Shown here: positions 47,671 to 62,588 of the stretch, in pieces | How positions within the stretch are numbered: position 1 is the first letter of the stretch | How the letters are laid out: each line of letters begins with the position of its first letter | NCBI GenBank assembly: GCA_020086605.1 | Contig: JACBWW010000049.1 | Location: forward strand, 3,343,981 to 3,407,980 | Length of the DNA stretch: 64,000 nt | Direction of reading: 5' to 3' | DNA from: Lanius collurio | Lineage: Eukaryota; Chordata; Aves; Passeriformes; Laniidae | Notes under the pieces: generated by a model | Databases searched by the model: none | What the model was told of the DNA's origin: nothing | The model's input: the letters and a program-made list of their open reading frames with translations, nothing else | Translations under genes and position numbers: made by a program

Positions 47671-50574
47671 GAGGTGAGGACTTCCTGGTATCCCCGGGCA
47701 CAGATTGTGGCTTCAAAACTCCAGTGCTCCAAAGAGCTGACAGGAACTTCAGATTCCTACAACCACAGGCCAAGGAAGCAAGGAAGACTATTTTATATCA
47801 GCTTTGCAGTACAGAATCTTGATGTTTCAGAGCTGGAAAAGCCCAAGGGAGACACGGGGGACGCAGAAGTGACACAGGGAGAAGGTTTCTCACCACTTTT
47901 CCTTTGTCTCAGAGGGTAATGATATTGATGCCAAACAATATTGTGCATGTTCCTAATTTGGCACAATATCTCCTGCCTTGCTCTTTGTCTGATCTCTTGA
48001 ATAAATCAATTGACTCCTCTTCCAGATCCTCAGCTGGAATTTCTCAGTGTACCAGCAAGGCAAACAAAGCTTCTGTGTATCCCAGTGGTTTCAGAATCCT
48101 TCCCTCTCATTTAATTTGTTCTTCTGGTAGTTAATGGCCACCAAGTGTGGTCTCTGGTTTTCCCTGTGTGTTATGAAAGTCTCATTTGGAAATTATTTCA
48201 GGAGGCATCCTGTAGAAGCAGAGGGCTTTGCTGCAATGAACCTTGAAATTTTATTTATACTTCTGCTGATCCTTCACTTCCAGGCTAAATGTTGCAGCAA
48301 AGTGACAGGATCCAGTAGAGGATAACCAAGCCAAAGCTCTTCCTGCACAGTGCTGTTTTTAGAGAAGCAGTTTGAGACTGCCAGAACACATCACCCAGGT
48401 TAACTTCACAAGCTGCCATCACTTACAAGCTCCTCTTTGGCCATTGCACTGTGCAGCACAAGCTGTTCAATACAGAGGGGCTTGTGGCCAACCTGGGCTT
48501 GAACAAACAGCTGTAATCTTCAGCAGCTGCTCATATACCTCAGTGTCCCACAGATGTCTGAATGCCATTTTCCTTCACAGAATATCAAGAAATAACAGTG
48601 GGAGAAATTCTGTATCCCTGAAAAAAAAACTCTTTTTGGTGGCTGGTGAGTAAATTTCTGGAGAAATTTTTATGTGCCCAGAATTAGAGAAGCTTTGGCA
48701 GGATCTTGGAATGCAGAGATTTTGTCCATGTAACATTTCAGTGAGCAAAGTTGTGCCAGAGGAAAGAAGAAGGGGAAGATTAACAGTAAAAAGCAGCAGC
48801 TTTCAGTTGAATTAAAAAAAAATAGAAAAAGTAGATTCTGTGAAAATATTTAATGAGTTCTTACAGTGAGAAACTCAAATGGAGTCTTTCCCTTTTTTTT
48901 TTTTGCATTTCTCAATAAGCATATGATATTTTTTAAAAATGTTTTTCTCCATAGGGTGTTATTAAGTGATGGTGGTTCCTGAGCCTCTATTTTCAAAACC
49001 CCACCATGAATGCTTTGTAGCAAAGATGTGCCAAGGCTTGCATTTGACTCTGTAGTGCTCAAAGACTTCAAGGTCTCATTATCACTATGGCAACTATTAA
49101 TCATTCATTTGTTGTAACATAATAAATACATGCCCTCAACTAGAAGGCATGTTACAAATCACTGGAGTACCCTCAGAGCTGCTCTGTGTAGCTCTAGGTC
49201 ACCCAAAGGAAGGCACAAGTACAGCTCTGAGTATGTCAAAATGTTGCATCAAACCTTGTGGTTTGGGTCATCAGAAGAACAAAGTAATCAAGTAGTCAGT
49301 GTGGGCTTTGTGTGATTTCTCAAAGCAATCAATGCTCATGATGTGGATTGCTCTAAAATGTGGAAGCTCACAGGTCTGAGAGTCACATTCGTGTCTGCCA
49401 TGCCCTGGGAGATGGCAAGGTGACCCAGCACACCACCTCAAGGAGCTGGAGCTGTCACACAAGAGAAAATTTGAGGTCTTGGAGACAACACAGGCTCATC
49501 AACAAGGATCTCCATTCTCCAAAGCAAGGCCAATAAGATTTTTCTTGGGCACAGAGTGACACTGATAGGGCTACACCCTGTCACACTGGACGTACCATGG
49601 AGGCACCTCTGCTATGCAACACAGCATGAGCACGTTCCCTGTGTGGTCACAAACCAGGAGTCAGCACAAGACATCCTCTGCTCTCCCCTCTTCTTCCTAG
49701 CCCCAGCTGGCTCTTCCTAGTCACCAGTACCAATACCAAGTAAAGCTTGAGGACAACTTCTGTAAAGACATTTGAGCAGCCACATTAATGAAAATTAAAA
49801 GTAGCTCTCTTGGCCACACTACTACACCAGTGCCCACAGCAGAGCTCACCCCTTTCCCTTCCCCTTACCAAGAGCAGCTGAGGCAGACTGCTCCATGTCC
49901 CAGCTGCCTGAGCACAGCAGCCAGTGTGAACACTGGTCAGCAACTTGACTCAGGTTTGGGATGCCTCATAGCCCTCCAACATTAGAGGGGCAAGGGCCCC
50001 CCATTCCTATTTCAGACTGTTCCTATTCTCTCTTTACAACGTGATGCTGAGGGTGAGGTCAGAGCCCCAGAGCAAAGAATAAGATGTCTGAGGGTGCAAA
50101 GCCTGGTAGGAACATGAGGGAGAACTGGTCCAATACTATTTCCAGAACCTACAGTGAGTCACCATGCCCAAAAGCCAAGTGACTCTGCTGAGTTACCCTG
50201 GCAGCAGCCCCTGCAGCCAACAAGTATGGTCATGGTGACTGTCACTACAACAGACCAAGAAGTGTCACTGGCAGCTGGAGACTCCCAGATGCCTGGAAAA
50301 ACCTTAGCCCTCATCCTGACAGTCCACAGTAAAGAGTAAAAGCCCCACACACAGTATCCCTTAGGATTCTTTTGAAACAATAAATGATTTTTTTTCCTGG
50401 ATCAGCATGAACTTTATAAAGTGAGAACAGGCCTAAGGCCATCATTATACGGGTCACTGGCACTGTATAAAAACAGGTAACCAGCACCAGCTTCAAAAGG
50501 CTCTGCAGTATCAGTAGCAATGGTACCCCAAAGTATCTTCTTTGCGACATAAGCGGTCAGAGGAATTGATTATT

Positions 50575-51122
50575 CACTTTTATTTGGTACTTGTGAGATC
50601 ACATCTGGAGCCCTGGGGACAGTTTTGGGCCACCAAGAGAGTGGTCAGCTGGTTGGAGTGAGTCCAAGATGCTGAGGCAGCCAGAGCATATGATGTGCAT
50701 GGTGATACTGGGACAGAGAGTTTGTTCATCCTGGAGGAGAGACAGCTTCAGGGGAGGTGGGGAGGGTGGGATCCTACAGCTTTGTTCAACAACCTAAAGT
50801 AGACAGAGACAGATGCTCCCCAGGAGCCTACAACAAAGGGACAGAAAGCTACATGGACAGGACAGGCACAAGAATTTGCAGGAAGGACAGTTCCAATTAG
50901 ATACAAGGAAGGAAAAGTTCACCATTAAAGGAGTTAAGCTCTGGAACAGGAGTCATGAGAGGAGGTGAGATCCCCGTCCTTGGAGACTTTCAAAATTTAA
51001 GTAGGCATGGCCCTGAAGCAACCTGAGCTAACAGGGAAGTTGGCCCAGTCTTGAGCAGCAGGTTGAACTAGGACCTCACAAGGTCCTTTCCAGTCAGAAT
51101 AGCACTGTGGTGCTGTGATCTT
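50575..51122 (+). repeat. CR1 LINE fragment, sense
   Basis: Landmarks are GTGAGATCACATCTGGAGCC, CATCCTGGAGGAGAGACAGC, AGCTCTGGAACAGGAGTCAT, GGACCTCACAAGGTCCTTTC and the terminal GTGGTGCTGTGATCTT. About 550 bp of a 5'-truncated copy. Confidence 0.9.
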
Positions 51123-53228
51123 TTATTTAGGTGATTCCTACCTCGATAATCCCCAGCAGCACATCACTGCAGAATACATGCTACTTAATCCACCACTCTT
51201 TGATCTTTAGGACTGGAGTCAGTGAGGGGATCACTAGATGAATCCAGCTCTAGAGAGATCTTGTCTCCAGAGATTTATGACAGCTAACTACATTCCTCTC
51301 TCATTCTACACGGCATTTTATTTTCTTTTATCCTGCCCCCCACTAAATCCCTGTGCCCAGTGTAGGAATTCTCCTCTGTGTCATATAGAATCTGAAATAA
51401 AGGATTCAAAGGTGTGTTAGGGCCACCAGGAAAGGCTTTAGAATTAGCTGGTTGCTCTATGTCTTAGATTAATCAGGGAAATAATCACATACAATGTTTA
51501 TAAATAGATGGATCCTATGTTCCTAACAGAGGCTAAACTTGCCAAAAGAAAAAAAGTCAAAGGCTGGTTTTCATCTGAGAACAGCAGGCTTAGCTTGTGG
51601 AGAAGGAAAATCTTCTCATGGTATTTCTATTCAAGTCCAGCCTTAGCATAAGGTGATCATGTTATGTATTTAAAAATGAAAAACTTCCATTTTTCTGAAG
51701 GAAGCTTTATCACAAGGATTATCTACAAAGGCTACACAGAAAGGTGTCACAGCAAGGAATAATGTGCCAAACTGGATAGGAGCAGCAGTAAAGGAGCTCC
51801 GTGATGCCCAGCACAGCCGAGATCTTGAGATAACAGCCTCTTTGTTCCATAAATGTTTTTCCATAACGCTCATAGCTGAACTACCAGAGCACTTTCAAGT
51901 CATGCACCAGGCAATATGACTAACATCTGTCATGTTTTTCCTTTCATTCTGTCCCCAGGGGCAGAAGCTTGTGCAGTCTGAGGACGGGAAGTTAATTCAT
52001 ACATACGTCGGTATGCACGCATGTGACCCACACACATGCTGACAAAATCTTCTTCCTTTAATTTGCTTTTTGTCAGTAAGGCAAAGAGCTACAAGACATA
52101 CATTCCACTAGAAGATGTACTTTCCACCACCATCAGGGTGGAGATTTGCCACACATTTAAAAGCAGAGATGCAATTCTTTGAAGTTCTGAAATCCCAAGG
52201 TAGCACACCCAAAATTGCATCCTACAAGTAAAAGACAAACATTATCTTAAAAAACATAATCATCCCTCCCCCAGAAGTTCCAGCCCAGAATAACCTTCTC
52301 TGTTCTTAAAACAAACAAAAAAAACCCAAACAAGTTTTGGCTGCAAAAAGCAATGTGAGACATGGTGAGGCAAAAGATGTAACGGTGTTCTATTCCAAAG
52401 CAAACACTCAACGCTTTTATTACAGTGAAAAACAATAATGGGATACAGAGTGTACATGATGTAAACACCTTTAATGCAATTCTAATCTTATTGTTGCTTC
52501 AAGATCACAGATTGTTATGGCAACTAAAGAGGGAAGGGGGGGAACCTGATCGCAGCATTAATTTGATATCAGATTCATTTGTTCCACATATGTGCTTCAG
52601 TGCCTGCATAATAAACAATCCTGGTTAAAGAAAAATAATATTGTAGCTATAATAATGGAATAATGTAGTATCCACTTAACCCCCAAGTCTGGTTAAAAAA
52701 TAAAAAATAAATAACAAAAAATTAAATCCATTATGAGTATATTACTGTTCCAGCTGCAATCCAAAACATTATAATCAATAACACTTGTAGATCAGGAAGG
52801 CAAATTTTCAGAAATACAGTCTATTAATGCATTGAAAACTGCTAAACTGAAAAATTACAAGAGTGTCCTGGTGTCACAGCTGTAAACTCCAGGCATGAGA
52901 CCCAGCAGCAGCAGATTCCACCCCACTCCCTCAGATGGGATGTGGGCACTGCAGCCCCAAACCCTGGGATGGATTCTGCAACGCTGATGTGCCTCCTCCC
53001 AGGGAAGGACTAGGCAGCCCCTGGGTGTGTGCCCTGCAGCACGTGGGGAGGGGACATCCCACATGCCCTGTGAACCTGAGCATGGTGGCTGAGCTGGGAT
53101 TTGGTTTCTAAGATCGAGCTGAGTGTGAGAACTCACTGCAGGTCAGCAGCTCCCCAGTGATGTTGGATGCCAAAGAACAGCTCAAAACCCTACACTGGCC
53201 ATTAAAGCCAGGAACCCGAGCACACAAA

Positions 53229-53349
53229 ACTCCATCAGGGCTTGGAGCAACCTGGTCTAGTGGCAGATGTCCCTGCCCATGGCAGGGGGTCAGAACTCAG
53301 TGATCTTTAAAGTCTGCTCCAACCCAAACTATTCTGTGATTCTACGATC
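53229..53349 (+). repeat. CR1 3' end fragment, sense
   Basis: GGAGCAACCTGGTCTAGTGG, TGCCCATGGCAGGGGGTCAG and the tail CTATTCTGTGATTCTACGAT identify a short CR1 3' end. Confidence 0.93.
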
Positions 53350-55469
53350 CTTCCTGAGAGTAAAAACTAACTGCAAAACCCCAAAATTTTCCACTAACCA
53401 GAGTGCCCATTCTTCCCAGAAGATCAATAAGTGTAAAGTGGAAAAAAGATTGAAGCTACTTAAATGAGGATTCTTAAGGGAACCATATCCATCTCTGATA
53501 AAGGGAAAAAAAATTAGGTTGCATCAGAGAAATGGGAGATACAAGCTTTTGCCCTCCAAGGAATGTGATGTCTGCAGTTTACCCAAACATAATTCTGGAG
53601 GCTTTGGGACTTGAAGTGTGGCTTCACTTTGAAAGGGACCCATTATTAATAGTGTCATGGGTTTCTGGGATTACTGTGTCTCAGAGGTTTATTGTATGTT
53701 CATTTGCTCTGTTTACTAGCAAAATGTTTCTCCTCCAGATTCTCATCTTCCAGGGCTATAAATGCAGCTTAGGATCTGAAAGTCAAGATGAGCTATTCCA
53801 GGGTCATCCATCAAGAGTAATAAAGTGTCTCCTGGAGGTTACACATGGGTAAGCAAGAGCACAGCCTGACAGCGGTGGGATTACACTGTGTGTACTAAAA
53901 TTAGAAATTAATGATCACTCCTTTCAGATAATGCAGAAGAGAGAAAAGGCTCCAGTTGCTGAGTTCTGGTAGAACACCAAGGCTGAGGGCAGGAAAAACA
54001 GCATGTGCTTCCCCAGACACACAAAGCATCCAGGCTCACCAAGGTGGGAATTTACCTTCTCTGTGTCCCCCATTTTCAGAGGAGAGGTAGATTTTACTCA
54101 TAACTCCTTTCTTTGAAGAAGTGAAAGTAGTAAGGCAAAATGTGGCCTGAGGGTCAGAAAGATGAACACCCTGCTAATGCAGAGTGAATTAAAACATGAA
54201 AAATGGTTTCACACAATTGGCTAATAAATGGCAAAGTGAGAAATTAGTTTGTTCTGTTCCCAGAATAGAGCCTCATTCAAATGTGAGCCTGCAGTGCAGC
54301 TTTGAGAAGCATCGTTGTGTGCCTGCGAGCCAGGTAAAACTGTTTTAGTCCAGCTGTTCAAAGTCTATCTGTATTATTCCTTCAGTGACAAAAAAAAGCA
54401 ACAGGTCTCTTTACAAAGGACTACTAGAGTCAGCAATATATGCATTTATAAATCACAAATGACCAAACCCAGTTCAACAGAAGCAGTGTCACATAGCTAC
54501 CAGCCTGTAGTTCAATGTTATTTAATTATTCATAGCATCACTATCACTGCTTCCTCTTTTTTTTAAGCTATTTTCTGGGTATTCATATATGACAAAGAAA
54601 ACCAATGTCATAAAGTAAAGTTAGCCAGAGACCCAGACAGATCTTTTTATCTCCTCTATTGACCTGTCATCAGTCACTCCAAGGCAAGGAGACGACGACT
54701 TTCAAAGTTTTTGGTGATCAGGGCTGACTGACCTGCAGCCTTTGAAAAGGCTTCAGTCTTTACAAGACAGGCCACCTCCAGCAAGCTGATGGCACAGATC
54801 CTGTGCTCAGGCTTACACCCTGCCACACACATGATCTTCTAAGTTCTTCTGACCTGCCAGCAAAATCTTTAATAACTGACATGTCATGCAGAGTTGTAGG
54901 AATTCATTTGCATGGTTGAACCAGCCATGATGGGAAGTGGAAATCTGACAAAACTTCAAGCAGGAAACAGGGTGGAAACAGTAGGCTTCCTACAGGGGAG
55001 ACCAAATTAGATGAGACAATGATCCTTTTGAAGATTGCAGGCCAGGAGTTGCCTTTATTTTTCATAAATAAACATGAAATCAGTGTGCTTATCCAGGTAC
55101 TTGGATAATGTGTTTTCTTTTTTATTTTTTTTGCTCACAGGCCATCATCCAGGGCTAGCAAGGACAGGTTGTTTGCGCAGGAATTGAAATATTTGTCCTT
55201 CATAGTTCATTTCTCACTTGACATTCTTTATTCCTGATTGTTCTGCTTTAAAAGATAGAAGCATCCAGCCATGGAGAAGCAATAATCCCCAGCAACAGAG
55301 GAAGCTGATGACACAGCACAAATGGTGCACTTTGTGCTTGGTGCCTGGCACTCAGCAACACCACAGGAGCTGAATCCAAGGAGGGGGTTTTGCACAATCC
55401 CATTTAGCAGATTCTTCCAAATAACAATCATATTTAAACAAGGCTCAGCCCAGAAGCAAGGAGCAAGAA

Positions 55470-55491
55470 ATTAAAAAAAAAAAAAAAAAAA
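55470..55491 (+). repeat. Poly(A) run
   Basis: A run of about 20 A. No processed pseudogene or SINE body could be recognised immediately upstream. Confidence 0.8.
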
Positions 55492-57219
55492 AGGCCACCA
55501 AAACCCACAAACACTGCCCACTTCTCCCATTGGGATTTTGCCCATGAGATCTTGAAAGGAGAGCCTCCAGATATTATCCTCAGTTTTCTTCTGGAAAAGA
55601 CTCTTCAGATCAGGAGTTCCAGTGCTGCCCACAGCCTCCTGATTTCTTAGGAACAATCTGAAAATTACTCCTGTAGTAAAAAAAGTCAATGTCCTGGTCA
55701 CGTAGATAAATAACAGGCATGGTATTTCCCTCTCCCAGGGGCCTTGAAGCATAAAGGGTCTCTTTATGGGTGTTAGAAAGGGTATAGTTTCTGCAGGGCT
55801 GTTTCCCATTCTCCTATGGCTGATCTGTTTTCCTTACCATCTGTTGCTCTTCTGGAGCTAGAAACCCCATCCTGAAGGTGAAGTAAGACCAAGAAAGGAT
55901 TCTTAGGCAATTTAGGCAAACTCAGATTTCCACCCCCATTTTGTCTTCAAGGTGGAAGTGAAACTTCTAAAAGGTCTTTTCCAGAAAAAACTGAGCATCA
56001 GGAGGGATCTTCCAAGTCCCATCACCATGATGTTTTACAGTATTGCTGCCCAGAGCTGAAATGTGAATTCAGATGTAATTTTTGAACTTGGATTTGGTCA
56101 CTTTTGATTAGAATGCCCCTTTGGATGCCTTCTTGATGGTACACTTTAGATTACATTGGCTTGAGCTGAGAGCAATCAAGCAAATGCAGTGAGCCCTCAG
56201 AGGCTGAATCTGCTCTTCTCTCCATTCATAAGGTCTCAGTTACAAGAAGTATAAAATAATTATAACTTTCAACTCTGAAGTTGATTTTTACAGTGATTTT
56301 GAGTTTTTCTTGTTGAAGTTTGTAATGTTTAGACCATTTTGCTCTTTCAAGCACTATCCTGCTTATGATCTCTCAGCTGCTTACAGTGATTAATGGAAGC
56401 TCCAGCACACTCTCATATGACAGAGGAGACACAGAATTACAGCAGTTTCTTCTTCAAGAAATTAAAATTGCACTCTCTAAGCCACTAGAATAAAGTAACT
56501 GGTGATGAACATTGACTTTAATGGCTGCTGGGGATCTCTCACTCCCTTACTAAAATCCAACCACTTGTCAGATGAGAACACATCTGCCACCCAGCCATCT
56601 GCAGCCACAGAGAAAAGCAGCTTGGAGATGGCTGTGCCAGGGTCACAGTGCAACAGAAATGGAAGTTGACATTAAAGAGAAGCATCTTCCCTAACCTGAA
56701 AATTATTTTTACATAATTTTTTAAAATAAAATAAAAAATAGACCTTTTAAAAGGACTGATCTCTTCCAGTTAGGAACAGTTCAAAGCACAATGTTTTAAC
56801 AAGTTCAGATTAAATATTGGGAAATGTAATTTGTTTCTAGATTCAATCAATTTCTGATAATACTTTTGGACTTGCAGTATTTTCAGTGCAGTGGAAATAC
56901 TGCTTGTAACACCCACAGCCCAGACACTCTGCAGATGGATGGGAAGAGATACCCCGTGTCCCAAAGTACCTGAAGCCCAGAGAGATGAGTAAGGCAAAGA
57001 GTGGAAACAGATGGCAAAGACCAACCAGCTAGTCCAGGTCTCAAAAATCCCCCTCTGGTGTGTCTCTTACGGAATCCTCCCTCCTGGTGTTTTTTCATTG
57101 CTTTCAGTTGCAAAGGACTCTCAGCTGGTACCTTGTATGGCCAGGCATGAAGGTAGGGCTTTAATTCCTGATGCTTCATTCTTTTGTATGATTATAATTG
57201 GCTCAGACTTAGAATGAAA

Positions 57220-57362
57220 ATAGAATCACAGAATGGTTTGGGTTGGAAGGGACCTTAAAGATCATCCAGTTCCAGCCCCCCTCCATGGGCACAGACACCT
57301 TCCACTAGACCAGGCTGCTCAAGGCCTCATCCAACCTGGCTTTGAACACTTCCAGAGATGAG
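57220..57362 (-). repeat. CR1 3' end fragment, antisense
   Basis: AGAATCACAGAATGGTTTGG, GGACCTTAAAGATCATCCAG, CCATGGGCACAGACACCTTC and CCAACCTGGCTTTGAACACT are the classic antisense CR1 3' end. Confidence 0.95.
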
Positions 57363-60300
57363 CAAATGATTTGTATTTAATGTGTTTGGCATTCATTCCT
57401 TCATCTAAAAGATAGTTCAGGTGAGTTTCCTGGTAAATACAGCCTATTTTCTTCAGAGAAGTAAAAGCCATTATGCAAATCTGGGAGCTGGAGGACTTGT
57501 TTCTCCCTCAGCCTTGCAGATTGAGCCAAGTCCACTGAGTGCATGGCTCTGTGGGCTGCCCTGATCATCCCATTCATGCCCTGACAAAACAAAGCCCCGT
57601 GGCCATGGTTAATGTGGCACAGATTAAAGACATCCTTCACCAGGCAGCTTTCAGCCAGCACAGCAGAGCTCCTGCTGCCTGAAAGCAGTTGGGCAAAAAC
57701 ACCTTCAGTGACCCAGGCAATACCCAACCACCCCATGCACTCATTGCCCAGGGAAGAGACCTCTTATCTATGAGAAAGTGCATGGCAGGATGTTTGAATA
57801 TGTTAAGTTCCCTCTGAACATAACCAAACATCACAGCTTGAGCCCTTTGGCCAGGATTTCCCAAACCTTTGAACATCCTGCTCTAGGCTCACAAGGAGGT
57901 CAGCCAATCCTGAGCCTCTGTGTATTGCACAAGGGAACCCTCTGGAGAAACAGCACATCACACTTCAGTGATAAAAGCATCTCCTGCCCTTCCTCTAGCT
58001 GTTAATAGATATGCAAAAGTTACCTGTTCTGTATAACCAACAAGTAGTAGTTGTTTGGAGGACAGGTCCTCCTCTGGGAACACGAGACCCCGAGATGCTG
58101 GTGGGCTGCCCAGGGTGGCCCCATCACTGGGAAAGGGTGCTCTGCCCTGCCCAGGCTCTCTGCCACATCACCCAGCAAGGGAGCTCTCAGCTGCAGAGCA
58201 CATGAGTGGGAGACGCGCTGGGAGGCATCGATTTTTATCCTCTGGTGAAGCCTCATGAACAGAATGGCCTGCAAAAGGGAACTAGTCAGAGGTGAAAGAG
58301 ACTCCTCAACACATGGCAAAAATAACATCCCCATCTCCCCCTCCAGCTGAGCCCAAGAAGTTCTGCAGGCATGCTGGGACACCCAACCTGGCACAGAAAT
58401 CAGCCCCACGGTGGTGCAAGGGCCATGGTGAGTGAGACAGAGGGCACAGGGTGCTGGGCTCCCTGTGAGCCCAAGGTGGGGGGTTCATGCCTGGAAAAAA
58501 TGCAAATGATTGTTAGAAGAGGTTTTCCATCATTTGCAGGAGACATCCCCTCGTTATGATGTTACCCATTTCCTTTGTCCCATAAGAGAGGTGGGCTCAG
58601 CCCCCAGTTCAGCAAGACTGGGAGAGGAGCACAGAGGGGGGGATTAGTTAAAGTCTAATTATGGATTTAGTTGTCTAAGGCTTTTATACCAAGTTGGCCT
58701 TGAGGTACAAAGATTGGCTCTTAAGGATCTCGGAGGAGAGGCCATCCCAACTGATGGAGGCCAGGAGATGTTGGTTTGTCCTTGTAGCTGTGTCAGAGTG
58801 AAAATGAAAGGCCAAGATGAAGAGCTGGGATGGTTTCAGCACAAACCAGCCTCCAGTGCCTGTAGGCAACCAGGGTGGCCTTCAGTGCCTGCCCACCCAT
58901 CCTCAGCCATAATGGATGTAAGGACAGGACATGAGCAGCCAGTAAGGACATAAAACATGGTCATCTGGTGAAAGCTGAGTCAGGATTTGGCAATTCAGGG
59001 CTAACCAGGGCCAGTGAAACATCTCAGCAGAAAAGCAGCAGAGGCGGTGGGGGCTGAAAATAATGAATGTGATGAATGGATGAATGAACTGATGAAGAAG
59101 ATGATCTGAAGAACAGACAATCAACCAGTCAATCTAAAGACAAGAATTCATTGTGTGAAATAAAGACAGGAGCAGTGAAGGCAGCAGGGCAGCCAGTGTG
59201 AGACAGTAGCTGACAGGTAGAGCAGGCGGTCAGAGTCCAACCAGTCAGAGGGAGGCAACTCCAGAGCATCAGTTTGTCATTCCCCTTTATTTATTCCCTT
59301 CCACTTCCCCTTTGATTAAATAATTGCCTTTTCATCCAAAAACCCCTTTTGTCTCTGCTGCTGGCAGCCTCACTGTTTATTATCTAACCCAGTCCTCCCT
59401 AAAGTCGTCCTTCCCATCACTGTCCACTCACAGCCTCTCCAGCACGCCCTGCATTCAATGTTCATGTCCCATCTCATCCAAAACCAGGCTTCAGGATCAT
59501 GAGTGATCCTGAAACTCAACATGCTCCCATGTTTTCCACTGCTGTGCCACCGGGACACCCCTCATCACATCACCAACATCTGTGCAAATGTGGCCCTGAA
59601 TAAGGGACACGTTCCTGCAGCTCCCATGGGTTCAGGGAGTCTCAGGCTTTGGGAAAAAGTAAAATGCCCAACTCTCACAGCTCATTTTGGGTCCAGGACA
59701 ATGTGGCTATAGCACCAGATCTTCCCTATCCCTGTCCTTATCCTTACAACAGAAAACTGCTGGCAACAGAGCCCCAACAAAACCTGAGAGCAATTACCTG
59801 TGGTATTTGGGATAACGTACTCCGACAGTTGAAAAATGTCACAACCAACTCTGTACATCTGTGACAGAAGAGCTGGGAACTGCTCCAGGTCACAGCCAAC
59901 CTTTGCTAAACTCACGCTGGCCCCACAGAAATTAACCCCCTCTGGCCCCAGATTCCTGCTCACACATCCTCACACCTACCACAAGACCATGGGCTTGGAG
60001 AAGGGAATAGTTTGTACCCTCAAAAGGGAAAACAAGATATAACAGTTTTGAGTAGAATCCAGTAATCCAGTAAAGATTTTGGAATCAGAAGAAGGAGGAA
60101 AAAAAAAAAGAAAGAAAGAAGAAAAAGAACACACCCCAAAGCCCACAAGTGTTTAATATTTCCTTCTCTGAGATTTACTAATTTTCAGCTGTCATAAAAA
60201 ATTTGAAGATTCCAAATGGAAGCAATACCATCAGAATGATAAAAAGGCTCACATTTCATCTGAAACTACTTTTGAGTGGGGACTGAACTAAATAGGAAAG

Positions 60301-61939
60301 CTTGTTTGTTCTTGGCCAGGACAGTCCTAGAAAGAACATAATTTAGGATTGTTGTTTGCTTTGGCCCCATTAAGGAAAACAGAATCATTTTCAGTGTGAT
60401 TCACAACCAGCTTGTAAGTGTCTTGGAAAACAAGAAGGAAAAGATATGCAAAACTTTTCCTTCTGCCACAGCTGGCTCTTCAGGAGAGTAACCAAGGCAA
60501 AGGCAGGACAGAGGAAGAAATCTTTAAATAAACTGAATTTTAAAAAAGTTTTCAGAATCTCTGTTGGGGTTGTTCTTAATGGAAGATGTCATGGCTCCTT
60601 TTCCAAAGCATGTTCTTGAAAATGCTCTAAACCCAGGTTTAGAAAATTTGGAAATTACTTATTTTCCATGTACTATTTTCAAAATTCAAAAAGATAGATA
60701 AGAAAACAACCCAGTTCAGTCATTTCAAAAGGACTTGTTTTGGTTTGGGTTTTTTTTCCCAGAACTTCATGTTTAGGATATTTGCCACAAGATTCTGTGT
60801 TTGGAACATTTTGCTTGTAGCTCTGGGAGCCACAAGGTGCTGCTCAGAACAAGATATTCCCATTTCTCAGCTGTGTGAAAATGCATCACCATGAGCCCCT
60901 TCTGTTACTGTGCTCCAGCATCTGGAGAACGAGAGAGGGGAAAAAACTGATTTTGTATAATGATGCACAGGCTCAGCAAAAAGAAGAAGCCAGGACATAC
61001 ATTGGGACCAGGGAAAAAATAATCTTTCAGCTGATGGTTTTCATTGGATAAGGGATATTTTTAATTCTCAGCAACTGAAAAGTACAATTTTTTAATCAGC
61101 CTTTCTCCTTTCTCTCAGTGAAATTTTTCTGGGAAGGAATATAGAAATTCCAGTGAATGTGCTGGAAATGTTCTCTGTGACTTTTTGGTTTTTTGGTTGT
61201 GGGGGGAGGTGTTGAAACGGAAGTTTAAAAAAAATAAACTTACCACCTGTCTTTTCAGCTTGTGGGTGTCAAGCTTACAAAAAAATACCAACAGCAATGT
61301 CAAAATCATAGCCAAATTTAAAGCAAACATCATTTTTCATATGAACCAACCACATTATTATGCAACTTTTAAAAATGACAGATGATAGTTATTGAAAGTA
61401 AATGATAATGAGTGTTCAGATGGAAGTGTTAGGAAATGCATAGGCAGGCATACAACTTAAACTTGCAATCTGCATGTGTTGAATGGAGGCTGTAAACTAT
61501 ATATTTTAAGTGAAATGAGAGTGAAATGTTCCCTAGAAGAGCTGAGCCCTATGAGTTAAATTAGCCTTTCACATGCTGAGTTCCTAAACAGATGTCAAAT
61601 TTCATGTGTATGCACATATTATAGATAATTATAAAAAATTAATATTTAATTTAATCAAACATTTTATTTCACTAAATAATATGAAATAATATAAATATAT
61701 CAGTGCATGTACATAAATATCTGCATACACATATATCTGTGGATTTCTTTTTAAAATATATTTATGGGTGAACATGCCCTCAAACATCTCTATATGTGCT
61801 GGTGGAGGCCTGCCTCTTGTGCACGTATGACTGATCCTATTTTGACATAATGGATTTGCAAAACAGAGTGGCAAAGACCAATAAAAATGAATTCTGCTGC
61901 AAGGACAAATTAGCATGTTGTGAGAGCCCTGCAGAGGAT

Positions 61940-62100
61940 ATCAAGCATCCAGACATTTCAGCCTATAATGTCCTGCAACAAAGAGATCGCTCCAGTTGCC
62001 TGCAGTCATATTTTTTAAAGATGAGAAACTAATTAGCAGCATTATCAGCATAACTTTATCAAAAAATTCTGTATTTTTCCCAAGTTGGAGAATGAAGTGC
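61940..62100. promoter_or_regulatory. Candidate conserved non-coding element
   Basis: A repeat-free block with homeodomain-like cores (AACTAATTAGCAGC) and an AT-rich, stop-filled composition. Evidence is texture only. Confidence 0.18.
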
Positions 62101-62588
62101 AGAGGGAAAACGTTGACTTTAACAACATAATAAGAGGGCCTCAGTGGGTTCTCAGTATAATAATAATATCAATAACAAAAGCAACAATAATAGATAAGAT
62201 AGGTTTTATCTTTTCCCGTAGTGGCTGGTGGCACATCTCAGGTACCTGTATCAGTGATTCTTCCTCTGGCCAGAAATAGGAAGAACTTAATTTAAATCCA
62301 CCCCCATTTATTGAAAATACTCAAAATCTACCTCAGGGTGAGTTATAGAGGGATGCAAGGACAGAGAGGATCAATCTTGGTGGAGTCTAGGGAAAAAGTG
62401 AGAAGTTCCTGGAGCAAACTACCCTCAGAGTGTATGTTGGGGGGAACAAGCTGGGGAATGAACCTACACAAATGAAGCTGCACCCATGGGCACAGCACAG
62501 ATGGCCCTGAGAATCAAACCATTGGTGTAGATGCACTTTCAGGATGAAAAAAAGAAACAAAAACAAACCACCAAAAATAAAGGTGGCT

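Noticed and set aside
51938..52012. Pyrimidine tract plus CCCCAG followed by an open 27-codon frame (starting GQKLVQSEDGKLIHTYVG)
   Set aside because: It looks briefly exon-like, but the frame is short, the possible donor (GGTATGC) is poor, no partner exon was found nearby and I could not match it to a family.
53532..53852. 106-codon + strand frame
   Set aside because: Hydrophobic mixed composition with no family resemblance and no splice or promoter context; treated as chance.
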